From Agromyces tardus (GTDB taxonomy: Bacteria; Actinomycetota; Actinomycetes; Actinomycetales; Microbacteriaceae), in NCBI RefSeq assembly GCF_003710805.1, contig NZ_RHHB01000035.1, positions 1 through 35,181 on the forward strand: a stretch of DNA of 35,181 nucleotides. The letters are read 5' to 3'. The first letter of the stretch is position 1. Every line of letters begins with the position of its first letter. The position numbers and the translations under genes are program-made. Positions 8,232 through 17,308 of this stretch are shown in pieces. The notes beneath the pieces are model-generated. The model was not told where the DNA came from. It saw only the letters and a list, made by a program, of their open reading frames with translations, and did not search any database.

Positions 8232-10847
8232 ATGTCTGCCGAAAAACGAACGATGAGCGATGCTGCCGGGGGGATCCTCGGCTTCGTCGGTATGAGCGTG
8301 CTCGCCGGCGTGCTCGTGACCGCAGCCGTCACTCCCGCGCTCGCGGTGACGGGCATGGCTGCCAACAACGGCATCACGATGTTCGAGAACCTCCCGGCGT
8401 ACCTCGAGATCGGCGAACTGTCGCAGAAGACCGACGTCTACGCGACCCGCTCCGACGGCTCGCAGGCGCTGCTCGCCTCGTTCTTCGACGAGAACCGCGA
8501 AGAGGTCGCGTGGGACGCGATCAGCCAGTACGCGAAGGATGCCGCGGTGGCCGGTGAGGACCCGCGGTTCTACGAGCACGGCGGCGTCGACATCCAGGGC
8601 ACCCTGCGCGGCGCGGTGAGCACCTTCACCGGCAAGGACGTGCAGGGTGGTTCGTCGATCACGCAGCAGTACGTGAAGAACGTGCTCATCAACAACGGCG
8701 TGAACAAGGCGACGACCGAGGAGGAGAAGCAGGCCGCCTACGATGCGGCCACCGAGGTCTCCCCCGAGCGCAAGCTGAAGGAGATGCGCTACGCGATCGC
8801 GCTCGAGAAGAAGTTCAAGAAGAACGACATCCTGCTCGGCTACCTGAACATCGCGGCGTTCGGCGGTCGCGTGTACGGCATCGAGTCGGCGGCCCAGTAC
8901 TACTTCGGCACCACGGCGGCGAACCTCACGATCGCGCAGGCGGCGAGCCTCATCGCGATCGTCAACAACCCCGACAACCTGCGACTCGACCGGCCGGACA
9001 GCGAAGAGAACGGCGCGGCCACCGTCGTCGACGGCGAAGCGGTGCCCTACGCCGCGAACAAGGCGCGTCGCGACTACATCATCGACAAGATGTACGAGTA
9101 CGGCAAGATCACCAAGGAGGAGCGCGACGCCTCCATCGCCGAGCCGGTCACGCCGAACATCAAGGAACCGAGCACCGGCTGCCAGACCGCGGCCGGGTCG
9201 GCGTTCTTCTGCGACTACGTGACCTGGGTCATCAAGAACCAGTTCGACGACCCCGCGACGCCCGACGTGAACGAGGGGTCGGTGCTGCTCAAGCAGCGCG
9301 GCCTCCAGATCTACACGACGCTCGACCTCGACCTGCAGAACAAGGCCGAGACGGCGATCGCCGAGCAGATTCCGTTCTCCGACCCCCGCTTCGACGTCGG
9401 GTCGGTCGCGGTCTCGGTGCAACCCGGAACGGGCAGGATCCTCGCGATGGCGCAGAACAAGAAGTTCTCCGCCGACCCCGAGGTGCTGGCGTCGAGCAAC
9501 GAGTACTCCTCGCTGAACTACAGCACCGACTTCGACTACGGCGGATCGAGCGGTCTGCAGCCCGGCTCGACGTTCAAGGTGTTCACCCTCGCCGAATGGC
9601 TCAACGAGGGGCACTCGCTCAACGAGACCTTCAACGGCTCGCGGCGCACCTTCACCACGTTCCCCGACAGCTGCAACGGCACCTGGTCGGGCAGCTTCAA
9701 CCCCAACAACGATGACGGCAACACCGCCAACAACGCGGTCGACGCCACGAAGTACTCGGTCAACTCGAGCTTCATGTCGATGGCCTCGCAGCTCGACCTC
9801 TGCAAGATCAAGGAGACCGCACAGGCCTTCGGCGTCCGCCGTGCCGACGGCGGCGACCTCGGCACGCCTGCGGGCCACCCCGACTGGACGTTCCAGCCGT
9901 CCGCGGTGCTCGGCACCGAGGAGGTCTCGCCCCTCGCGATGGCCACCGCGTTCGCCGGCATCGCGAACGGCGGGGTCACCTGCACCCCGATCGCGATCGA
10001 GAAGATCGTGGCCGCAGACGGCGAGGAGATCGCACCGCCGAAGTCCACGTGCACCCAGTCCGTGACGGGGCAGGTCGCCGCGGCCATGGACTACGCGATG
10101 CAGCAGACCTTCAACGGCGGCACGGCGGCCCAGTCCGACCCGGGCACCGGGATCCCCCACATCGGCAAGACCGGTACCACGGACTTCGCGAAGGACACGT
10201 GGATGATCGGCTCAAGCACCAAGGTCGCCACCGCGGTCTGGGTGGGCAACGTGACCGGTGACGCGAACCTCCGCGAGCTCGACTTCCCCAGCGGCTACGC
10301 CGCGTCCGCACGACACCGCATCTGGCCCCAGATCATGGCGGTCGCCGACGCGAAGTACGGCGGCGACGCGTTCCCCGAGCCCGACCCGTCGGCCTTCCGC
10401 CAGGTGCTCGTGGACGTGCCGCAGGTCGCGGGCCTCTCCCTCGACGCCGCGAAGCAGGCGATCGAGGCGGCGGGCTTCCAGTTCGCAGAGGGCGGCGAAC
10501 GCGACAGCGACCAGCCGAAGGGCACGGTCGCCGGCACCGATCCGTCGGGTCAGGCCGGGCGCGGCACGGTCATCACGGTCTTCATCAGCAACGGCAAGGT
10601 GAGCACCGTTCCCGATGTGCAGGGTCTGGATGCGGCCACCGCCCAGTCGACCCTCGAGCAGGCCGGCTTCAAGGTGCAGGTGAAGGAGCAGGACGTCACC
10701 GACCCCGCGCAGGACGGCATCGTGATCTCGCAGTCTCCCGATGCAGGGTCCGCCGCGAAGGCGGGCGACCGCATCACGATCACGGTCGGCAAGCTGAACG
10801 GCGGTGGAGCGCCGGGCACCGGCAACACCACGGGAAACAGCGGGTGA
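8232..10847 (+). CDS. Bifunctional class A penicillin-binding protein with two PASTA domains (PonA2-like)
   Basis: This 871-residue peptidoglycan synthase has a single N-terminal membrane anchor (about residues 13-40). A transglycosylase domain carries GEDPRFYEHGGVD near residue 107. The transpeptidase domain carries SxxK in PGSTFK (S446-K449), SVN at 509-511 and KTG at 646-648. Two C-terminal PASTA repeats follow (about 725-790 and 790-860). It polymerises and cross-links the cell wall outside the membrane. The start is ambiguous: ATG 8232 has no ribosome binding site but sits 7 bases after TAAGCT (8219-8224), suggesting a leaderless mRNA. ATG 8253 is the alternative. A GGGGGGA run at 8268-8274 lies just inside the coding region. 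The stop overlaps the next gene (GTGA). Confidence 0.95.
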   Translation: MSAEKRTMSDAAGGILGFVGMSVLAGVLVTAAVTPALAVTGMAANNGITMFENLPAYLEIGELSQKTDVYATRSDGSQALLASFFDENREEVAWDAISQYAKDAAVAGEDPRFYEHGGVDIQGTLRGAVSTFTGKDVQGGSSITQQYVKNVLINNGVNKATTEEEKQAAYDAATEVSPERKLKEMRYAIALEKKFKKNDILLGYLNIAAFGGRVYGIESAAQYYFGTTAANLTIAQAASLIAIVNNPDNLRLDRPDSEENGAATVVDGEAVPYAANKARRDYIIDKMYEYGKITKEERDASIAEPVTPNIKEPSTGCQTAAGSAFFCDYVTWVIKNQFDDPATPDVNEGSVLLKQRGLQIYTTLDLDLQNKAETAIAEQIPFSDPRFDVGSVAVSVQPGTGRILAMAQNKKFSADPEVLASSNEYSSLNYSTDFDYGGSSGLQPGSTFKVFTLAEWLNEGHSLNETFNGSRRTFTTFPDSCNGTWSGSFNPNNDDGNTANNAVDATKYSVNSSFMSMASQLDLCKIKETAQAFGVRRADGGDLGTPAGHPDWTFQPSAVLGTEEVSPLAMATAFAGIANGGVTCTPIAIEKIVAADGEEIAPPKSTCTQSVTGQVAAAMDYAMQQTFNGGTAAQSDPGTGIPHIGKTGTTDFAKDTWMIGSSTKVATAVWVGNVTGDANLRELDFPSGYAASARHRIWPQIMAVADAKYGGDAFPEPDPSAFRQVLVDVPQVAGLSLDAAKQAIEAAGFQFAEGGERDSDQPKGTVAGTDPSGQAGRGTVITVFISNGKVSTVPDVQGLDAATAQSTLEQAGFKVQVKEQDVTDPAQDGIVISQSPDAGSAAKAGDRITITVGKLNGGGAPGTGNTTGNSG

Positions 10848-11818
10848 GCCCGACCGCTTCGACCGCCGTCGCGCGGATCGCCTCGGCGGTCGGCGCGGCG
10901 GCGGTCGCCTCCGTCGCGTGGGGCACCGTCGTCGAGCGCACCCGGTGGACGCTTCGCCGCGTCGAGGTTCCGGTGCTGCCGTCGGGTGCGGCTCCCGTGC
11001 GGGTACTGCACATCTCCGACCTGCACATGGCGCCCTGGCAGCGCCCCAAGCAGGAATGGGTGCGCGCGCTCGCCGATCTCCAGCCCGATCTCGTCGTCGA
11101 CACCGGGGACAACCTGGGGCACGAGCGCGGCATCGAGGGCGTGCGCCGGGCGCTCGAGCCGTTCCGGGGCGTTCCGGGCGTGTTCGTCAACGGATCGAAC
11201 GACTACTTCGGACCGGTCGTGAAGAACCCCTTCGGCTACTTCAGCGGCCCCTCGAAGCTGCGCGCGCACGCCAAGCGCCTCGACATCGGCGAACTGCACG
11301 ACTTCTTCGGCGAACTCGGCTGGATCGACCTCGACAACACCGCGACCACCCTCGACCTGCGCGGCACGCACTTCGAGCTGTTCGGCGTCGACGACCCGCA
11401 CAAGGGCTACGACCGGCTCGACCTCATCACCGCGGCGATCGACGACCTGCGGTCCGATGACCCGCTCGGCGATGAGTTCTGGCCCGACCGGGGCGCCCGA
11501 GCGCAGCGGCCGACGGTGACGATCGGGGTCGCCCACGCGCCCTACCGACGCGTGCTGAACTCGTTCGTCACCCACGGCGCGCAGTTGATGCTCGCCGGCC
11601 ACACCCACGGCGGGCAGGTCTGCCTGCCGGGGTACGGCGCGCTCGTCACCAACTGCGACATCCCGCGTTCGCAGGCGAGCGGCCTCAGCACGTGGCGTCA
11701 CGGACTCCGCTCGGCCTACCTCAACGTCTCCGCCGGGCTGGGCACCTCGATCTACGCTCCGGTCCGGTTCGCATGCCCCCCGGAGGCGACGCTGCTCACC
11801 CTCACCCCGGTCGGCTGA
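10844..11818 (+). CDS. Metallophosphoesterase
   Basis: The protein has 324 residues with an N-terminal hydrophobic segment (about 8-28) that may be a membrane anchor or signal. Calcineurin-type metal motifs are present: SDLH (D59, H61), DTGDN, NGSND in place of the usual GNH(D/E), and GHTHGGQ. The substrate is unknown. Relatives include lipid pyrophosphatases and nucleotidases. The GTG start at 10844 overlaps the penicillin-binding protein stop as GTGA. The pair ponA2-phosphoesterase is conserved in mycobacteria (Rv3682-Rv3683), so a cell-wall role is reasonable inference. Confidence 0.9.
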   Translation: MSPTASTAVARIASAVGAAAVASVAWGTVVERTRWTLRRVEVPVLPSGAAPVRVLHISDLHMAPWQRPKQEWVRALADLQPDLVVDTGDNLGHERGIEGVRRALEPFRGVPGVFVNGSNDYFGPVVKNPFGYFSGPSKLRAHAKRLDIGELHDFFGELGWIDLDNTATTLDLRGTHFELFGVDDPHKGYDRLDLITAAIDDLRSDDPLGDEFWPDRGARAQRPTVTIGVAHAPYRRVLNSFVTHGAQLMLAGHTHGGQVCLPGYGALVTNCDIPRSQASGLSTWRHGLRSAYLNVSAGLGTSIYAPVRFACPPEATLLTLTPVG

Positions 11819-11916
11819 GCCGCCGCACGAGCGCCGACGGGGTGCTCCGACGCCCCCGGGCGTGGTCGGGCGTCGCCGAATTATCGGCTATCCTTATGGA
11901 GGCCCGCGAGGGCCAC

Positions 11917-11993
<77 letters not shown>

Positions 11994-11998
11994 TCGGG

Positions 11999-12029
11999 AA
12001 GGGCCGGGCATCTGAGATGCCCGGCCCTT
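11999..12029 (+). terminator. Intrinsic terminator of the tRNA-Pro gene
   Basis: A perfect 11-bp stem (GGGCCGGGCAT/ATGCCCGGCCC, loop CTGAG) is flanked by AA and TT, giving 13 pairs, 5 bases after the CCA. A T-containing stretch (TTCGTCGTT) follows. Confidence 0.85.
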
Positions 12030-12239
12030 CGTCGTTCCGTCGCGGAGGATCGCGGAGCCGGCGCACGCCGCCGCATCCGCAGGGCCAGGGGCTCGCAGAC
12101 GGATGCCACGTCGGCGCTCTACTATGTCGACAACCGGTCGATCACGACAGACCCCATCGATGTCGCGACGACCGCACGCGCCGTCCACGGCAGTCACGGC
12201 GCGGACCCGACGCCCGACACCGCCGAGAGGGATTCGCAC

Positions 12240-13484
12240 ATGACCGGCCTGATCGTCCAGGAGTGGATCGAGGAGTCGGGCGGAGCCGAGCAGGTGCTCG
12301 ACGCGATGCGCATCGCACTGCCCGACGCGCGCATCGCCTGCCTGTGGAACGACGATCCCACGCGGTTCCCTCCCGAGACGGTCGACGAGTCGTGGCTGGC
12401 CCGCACGCCGCTCCGCGGCCGCAAGGCACTGTCGCTGCCGCTCATGTCGGGCACGTGGCGGCGCGGGCTCGGCTGGCCCACCACCACGCCCGACTGGATC
12501 CTGACGAGCAGCTACGTGTTCGCCCACCACGCGAGACTCGGCGCCGACCCCGGCGTGGCGAAGTTCTCCTACGTGCACACCCCCGCTCGCTACCTGTGGG
12601 AACCCGACCTCGACAGTCGCACCTCGATCCCCCTCGCCGGGCTCGCGCGTGCGTACCTGCGCGGTGTCGACCGACGGGCCTCCGCCACGTCGGGCTCGCT
12701 CGCGGCCAACAGCGATTTCGTCCGGGAGCGCATCCAGCGCGCATGGGGTCGCGATGCCCGGGTCATCCATCCCCCCGTGGCATCCCGGTCGATCGCCGCG
12801 GTGGCCGACTGGGCGAGGCGTACGACGCCCGACGAGCAGGCGATACTGGACGCCCTGCCCGAGCGCGGCTTCCTCCTCGCCGCCTCGCGGCTCGTGCCCT
12901 ACAAGCGCCACGATTCCGTCATCCGCATGGGCGCGGCGTTGGACATCCCGGTCGTCGTGGCCGGGGCCGGACCGGAGCGCGAGCGGCTCGAGTCGCTCGC
13001 CGCGGCCGCGCGCGTGCCCGTGCACCTGCTCGGCAGGGTCTCCGACGAGCTCCTGCGCGCGCTCTTCCAGCGCGCGCTCGCGTTCGTCTTCCCACCGATC
13101 GAGGACTTCGGGATCATCCCGGTCGAGGCGATGGCGGCAGGGTGCCCCGTCATCGTGAACCGGGTCGGCGGGGCTGCCGAGTCGGTGCTCGACGGCATCG
13201 CGGGCGCGCAGTACGACCCCGATGACGTCGCCGGGTTCGCGCAGGCGGTGGAAGCCGCCTCGCGCATCGCTCCCGAGGCGGCGCGGGCGCGGGCGCTCGA
13301 GTTCGACACCGACCGCTTCGTGGCCGAGATCCGCGAGTGGGTGCTGGGCGGCGATGAGACGCGTCGCAGGGAATCGACCGCTCGAGCGGCGTCCGGGCGC
13401 GGGTCACCCGGGCAACCGGCTCGATCGGTCCGACGCGATCAGGGTCCTTCGACCGAACGGCCCGCGACCGGCCTGAACGAATGA
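12240..13484 (+). CDS. Glycosyltransferase family 4 protein
   Basis: The protein has 414 residues with a GT-B fold. The donor-binding half contains LLAASRLVPYKRHD, VVVAGAGPERE and the EX7E-type stretch PPIEDFGIIPVEAMAAG followed by PVIVNRVGG. It resembles WbaZ-like mannosyl/hexosyltransferases that build surface polysaccharide on the cytoplasmic side. Start ATG 12240 has GAGAGGGA upstream. TACTAT at 12120-12125 may be a -10 element, giving a leader of about 110 bases. The last 55 or so residues are Arg/Ser-rich and probably disordered. The stop overlaps the VanZ-like gene (ATGA). The sugar and acceptor cannot be read from the sequence. Confidence 0.88.
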   Translation: MTGLIVQEWIEESGGAEQVLDAMRIALPDARIACLWNDDPTRFPPETVDESWLARTPLRGRKALSLPLMSGTWRRGLGWPTTTPDWILTSSYVFAHHARLGADPGVAKFSYVHTPARYLWEPDLDSRTSIPLAGLARAYLRGVDRRASATSGSLAANSDFVRERIQRAWGRDARVIHPPVASRSIAAVADWARRTTPDEQAILDALPERGFLLAASRLVPYKRHDSVIRMGAALDIPVVVAGAGPERERLESLAAAARVPVHLLGRVSDELLRALFQRALAFVFPPIEDFGIIPVEAMAAGCPVIVNRVGGAAESVLDGIAGAQYDPDDVAGFAQAVEAASRIAPEAARARALEFDTDRFVAEIREWVLGGDETRRRESTARAASGRGSPGQPARSVRRDQGPSTERPATGLNE

Positions 13485-13987
13485 CCCCGTCGGACCGCGT
13501 CGCTCGCCTGCGCGCCGACGCGGCCGCGGACCTCGTCGTCGCCTCGCGACACACCCGGCAGCGGCGGGGCTGGCTCGTGGTGCTCACCGTCGTCTATGCC
13601 GCAGTGCTCGCCGTCGTGCTCTTCTGGCCGGTGCACGTCGACGGTGAGGGCGGCTTGCTCCGGTTCGACGTCGCACTCGAGTTGCTGGCCCGACTCGGCG
13701 TCCCGCAGTGGGCCAGGTACCTGCTCGTCGAGACGGCGTCGAACGTCGTGCTCTTCGTGCCGCTCGGGGCGCTGTGGGCCGCCTGGGCGCCCGAACGCAG
13801 GGTCCGCAGGGTGCTGACCGCGACGGGCCTCGGCGGGGCCGTGAGCCTCTGCGCCGAGACGGTGCAGCAGGTGCTGCTGCCCGACCGCACCTTCGACCTG
13901 CGCGATGTGGCGGCCAACACGCTCGGCGCCGCCCTCGGCGCGATCGCCGTCGTCGCGATCGCAGCGGCGAACCCGCGGTCCCCCTAG
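13481..13987 (+). CDS. VanZ family membrane protein
   Basis: The protein has 168 residues with four membrane segments. The VanZ core NVVLFVPLGALWAAW, AETVQQVLLP and (F)DLRDVAANTLGAALG are all present; the polar residues E, D and N in the last two are the family hallmark. VanZ proteins affect teicoplanin resistance and are often found beside cell-wall and polysaccharide genes, with unknown biochemistry. The ATG overlaps the glycosyltransferase stop, so the two are co-translated. It ends 4 bases before the convergent signal peptidase stop. Confidence 0.88.
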   Translation: MTPSDRVARLRADAAADLVVASRHTRQRRGWLVVLTVVYAAVLAVVLFWPVHVDGEGGLLRFDVALELLARLGVPQWARYLLVETASNVVLFVPLGALWAAWAPERRVRRVLTATGLGGAVSLCAETVQQVLLPDRTFDLRDVAANTLGAALGAIAVVAIAAANPRSP

Positions 13988-13991
13988 GGCC

Positions 13992-14732
13992 CTACGCGAT
14001 GGGCCCCATGCGCCCGAGCGGCAGGACCACGAAGAACGCGCGCCCCACCAGTTGCGCTCGCTGCACGAAACGCGCGCAGTCGGCGCCGGCGAGCGCGGCC
14101 GTCGAGCCTCGACACGCGATGACGGAATCGGCGGAGTCCGCCCGATGGTCGCCGAGCACGAAGTACGCGTCGTCGGGCACGGCGACGTCGCCGAAGCAGC
14201 GGCTCGAGGCCGGCGTCGTGGCGCAGTCGAGCACGCCGGCTTCGAACGGCTGGTTCTCGAAGACGTACGACTCGTCGAGCGGCTCGCCGTTCACCAGCAC
14301 GCGTCCCTCGACGTCGCAGCACGAGACCACATCGCCCGGCAGGCCGATCACCCGCTTGACGAGTGAGTGCTCGGTTCCCGGGCCGACCCCGAACAGGCCG
14401 CCCACCCACTTGATCGCCGTGATCGGGGTGAACGGCTCGGCGGCGGCGTCTCCGGCCCACGCCTCATCGGCGACGAAGACCACGACGTCACCGCGTGCCG
14501 GCCCTCCCCCGAGGTACGCGAGCCGGTTGACGAGGCCCCGGTCGCCGACCTGCAGGGTCTGCTCCATGGATCCCGACGGCACCTGGTACACCTTCACGAG
14601 GAACGACTGCACGAGTGCGAGCACCACGAGCGCGATGAGCAGGTGCCACCACGGCGAGATGCCTCGACGACGGCGGCCGGCGCCCCGGGGCGCCGGCGCC
14701 GGCGCTCCGGTCGTGTGCGAATCCACGGACAC
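13992..14732 (-). CDS. lepB: Signal peptidase I
   Basis: This 246-residue membrane-anchored protease removes signal peptides from secreted proteins. One membrane helix (about residues 28-48) is followed by the nucleophile motif PSGSMEQTL (S55), the general base in SLVKRVIGLPGD (K126), and a C-terminal GDHRADSADS box. The start is GTG 14732, 4 bases after the dehydrogenase stop; a second in-frame GTG at 14726 is possible. The segment between the serine and lysine contains a loop with several acidic residues, and cysteines occur in the C-terminal half (four in total). It is apparently co-transcribed with polysaccharide genes, unusual for a general signal peptidase, so it may be a second paralogue. 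Confidence 0.93.
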   Translation of the reverse strand: MSVDSHTTGAPAPAPRGAGRRRRGISPWWHLLIALVVLALVQSFLVKVYQVPSGSMEQTLQVGDRGLVNRLAYLGGGPARGDVVVFVADEAWAGDAAAEPFTPITAIKWVGGLFGVGPGTEHSLVKRVIGLPGDVVSCCDVEGRVLVNGEPLDESYVFENQPFEAGVLDCATTPASSRCFGDVAVPDDAYFVLGDHRADSADSVIACRGSTAALAGADCARFVQRAQLVGRAFFVVLPLGRMGPIA

Positions 14733-14736
14733 GAGC

Positions 14737-16038
14737 CTACGGGCGCCCGAGTCCGCGGTACTCCCAGCCGGCCGCCCGCCACGCGGCGGGATCGAGCACG
14801 TTGCGTCCGTCGATGACGAACCGGTTCGCGACGAGCCGGCCGACTTCCACCGGGTCGAGGTTGCGGTACTCGCGCCACTCGGTCACCAGCACCACGAGGT
14901 CGGCGCCGCGCAGTGCCTCGTCGGTGTCCTCGGTGTAGGCGAGCTGCGGATGCCGCGCACGGGCGTTCGCGATCCCCTCCGGGTCGGTCGCGATCACGTC
15001 GGCGCCGAGCCCCTTGAAGTGCACCGCCACGTCGAGCGCCGGCGAGTCGCGCACGTCGTCGGAGTCCGGCTTGAACGTGACGCCCAGCACGGCGACGCGC
15101 TTGCCGACGACCGAGCCGCCGAACGACTCCACCGCGAGATCCACGACGCGACGACGGCGGCGGAGGTTGATCGCGTCGACCTCCTTGAGGAACGCCACGG
15201 ACTCCCCTCGCCCGAGCTCCTCGGCACGGGCGCTGAAGGCGCGAATGTCCTTGGGCAGGCATCCGCCGCCGAAGCCGACGCCGGCGTTGAGGAACCGTCG
15301 GCCGATGCGCGCATCGTGGCCGATCGCGTCGGCCAGCTGGGTGACATCCGCCCCGGTCGCCTCGGCGATCTCGGCCATCGCATTGATGAAGGAGATCTTG
15401 GTGGCGAGGAACGCGTTCGCCGCGACCTTCACGAGCTCGGCCGTCGCGTAGTCGGTGACGATGCGCGGGGTCCCCGCCTCGATGGCGGCGCGGTAGACCT
15501 GGTCGAGCTGGGCCGCGGCGCGGTCGTCGGCGACGCCGTAGACGAGCCGGTCGGGCGCGATGGTGTCCTGCACCGCGAAGCCCTCCCGCAGGAACTCGGG
15601 GTTCCACGCGAGATGGGCGTGCGGAGCGGCTTCGGCGAGCCTCGCGGCGAGCCGTTCGGCGGTGCCCACGGGGACGGTGCTCTTGCCCACGATGAGCGCC
15701 CCGTCGGCGAGGTGCGGGAGGAGACCCTCGAACGCCGCGTCGACGAACCGCAGGTCGGCCGCGTAGGTGTCCGCTGACTGCGGCGTGCCCACGGCGATGA
15801 AGTGGATCTCGGCGTCGGCCGCCTCGGCGATGTCGGTGCTGAAGCGGAGTCGCCCGCTCGCGGTGGCGGACGTGAGGATGTCGTGCAGGCCGGGCTCGAA
15901 GAAGGGAGCGCGGCCCGACCGCAGGTCGGTGATCTTGCGTTCGTCGACGTCGATGCCGACGACGTCGTGCCCGAGTTCCGCCATGGCCGACGCGTGCACT
16001 GCGCCGAGGTAGCCGCAACCGATGACCGAGATTCGCAT
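14737..16038 (-). CDS. UDP-glucose/GDP-mannose dehydrogenase family protein (probable UDP-glucose 6-dehydrogenase)
   Basis: The protein has 433 residues. It starts with a Rossmann motif (VIGCGYLG) and contains the catalytic cysteine in GVGFGGGCLPKD (C260), plus the expected central helix ELVKVAANAFLATKISFINA. It oxidises a nucleotide sugar twice, typically UDP-glucose to UDP-glucuronate, supplying acidic sugar for polysaccharide. ATG 16038 is chosen over ATG 16044 because GAAGGA is 5 bases upstream of the former and overlaps the latter. It lies between an acyltransferase-like gene and lepB on the minus strand, all closely spaced. Confidence 0.93.
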   Translation of the reverse strand: MRISVIGCGYLGAVHASAMAELGHDVVGIDVDERKITDLRSGRAPFFEPGLHDILTSATASGRLRFSTDIAEAADAEIHFIAVGTPQSADTYAADLRFVDAAFEGLLPHLADGALIVGKSTVPVGTAERLAARLAEAAPHAHLAWNPEFLREGFAVQDTIAPDRLVYGVADDRAAAQLDQVYRAAIEAGTPRIVTDYATAELVKVAANAFLATKISFINAMAEIAEATGADVTQLADAIGHDARIGRRFLNAGVGFGGGCLPKDIRAFSARAEELGRGESVAFLKEVDAINLRRRRRVVDLAVESFGGSVVGKRVAVLGVTFKPDSDDVRDSPALDVAVHFKGLGADVIATDPEGIANARARHPQLAYTEDTDEALRGADLVVLVTEWREYRNLDPVEVGRLVANRFVIDGRNVLDPAAWRAAGWEYRGLGRP

Positions 16039-16066
16039 GCTCATCCTTCGTTCGGGACAGTCCCGG

Positions 16067-17224
16067 TCAATTCTGCCGTACGGGGTCGTCCGCAGCGGGC
16101 GCGGGCGGTCTCGCGGCGTCCGCCCTCGTGCGCCCGCTCGCCCACCGCAGCACCATCTCGAGCGGACCACGGCCCACGTACCGCTCCCACAGCCACGCGA
16201 AGACCATCGCCCCGACGACCAGGCCGAGCAGCAGCACGGCCGAGTCGTCGGTCACGACCCCACCCTCGACGCGCTTCGCCGCGGAGATCGCCACGAGATG
16301 CCCGGTGTAGATGGTCAGCGGCATCGCGCCCATCGCGGTCACCGGCGAGAGCAGGGCGCTCGCGATCCGTCGCAGGGCGGGCCTGGCGAGCGCGGTCAGC
16401 GTCACGCACGCCGCCACGACGAGCAGCCCGACGCCGACGTTGCCGACGGTCTCGAGCGAGGCGCGCAACGGCGCGCTCCAGGCTGCGGCCGGGTCGTCGA
16501 CCGCGAGCGTCGCGGGATCGGGCAGCAGGCGCGCGCCGGGCAGGCACACGGATGCCGCGAGCACCCCCGCGAGGGCGGACCGTCGTACGACGGCCGGCGA
16601 CGCGACATCCGACCGGGCCAGGCCGAGGCCGAGGAGCATGACCGGCACCCAGATGATCACCGGATAGGCGCCGGTGAGGAACCAGTCGAGGACGAGTCCG
16701 CCGTCGAGGCCGCTCGCGAGCTGCAGGTCGGGGTCCCGCGCCGCGATCGCCGCGATCGCCGGCGCCATCGCGAGCAGTACCGCCCCGAGCGCGAGCGCAA
16801 CACGAGCCGGCACGAAGAGCAGCGGGAGCAGCAGCAGGAACGCGATGCCGTACTCGTCGAGGATCACGTAGACGAGCGGGTTCAGGATCGCCACGACGAG
16901 CACGCCGAGGGCGATGAGGATGACGGCGCGGATCGCGACCTGGCGGCGCAGTGCGCCCCGCCCGGTCTCCGCAGGACGCGTTCCGCCGGTGAGCAGTCCG
17001 AGCCCCACGCCCGCGGTGAGCGCGAACAGCAGGCGCGGTCGCTCGTCGGCCAGGGCGATGAGCTCGTTCACGTCGACGGATGCGGCGGCCGGCGCGACGT
17101 GCGCCACGAACATGCCGATGAGCGCGAGTCCCCGCGCCGTGTCGACACCCGAGACGCGCCGCGACCTCCGTCGCGCGGGGGTCGGCGACGGCTCGGATGC
17201 GGCCATGGTGCCCATGCTGCCCAC
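16067..17224 (-). CDS. Multi-spanning acyltransferase-like membrane protein (DUF418/HGSNAT-related)
   Basis: The protein has 385 residues with about ten predicted membrane segments. The N-terminal SGVDTARGLALIGMFVAHV is the signature of membrane proteins related to heparan-alpha-glucosaminide N-acetyltransferase and DUF418. A C-terminal IYTGHLVAISA fits the same group. It may acetylate a cell-surface sugar, fitting its place in the polysaccharide cluster; the donor and acceptor are not known. Start 17224 is one of three nearby ATGs (residues 1, 4, 7) and none has a strong ribosome binding site. Confidence 0.78.
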   Translation of the reverse strand: MGSMGTMAASEPSPTPARRRSRRVSGVDTARGLALIGMFVAHVAPAAASVDVNELIALADERPRLLFALTAGVGLGLLTGGTRPAETGRGALRRQVAIRAVILIALGVLVVAILNPLVYVILDEYGIAFLLLLPLLFVPARVALALGAVLLAMAPAIAAIAARDPDLQLASGLDGGLVLDWFLTGAYPVIIWVPVMLLGLGLARSDVASPAVVRRSALAGVLAASVCLPGARLLPDPATLAVDDPAAAWSAPLRASLETVGNVGVGLLVVAACVTLTALARPALRRIASALLSPVTAMGAMPLTIYTGHLVAISAAKRVEGGVVTDDSAVLLLGLVVGAMVFAWLWERYVGRGPLEMVLRWASGRTRADAARPPAPAADDPVRQN

Positions 17225-17308
17225 TCTCGCACGGATGCGGCGCCGTTCACGGGCCCGACCGGACGGGCCGACGCCCGCGTTCCGTCTCGACGACGGTGCC
17301 CGCGGCGA

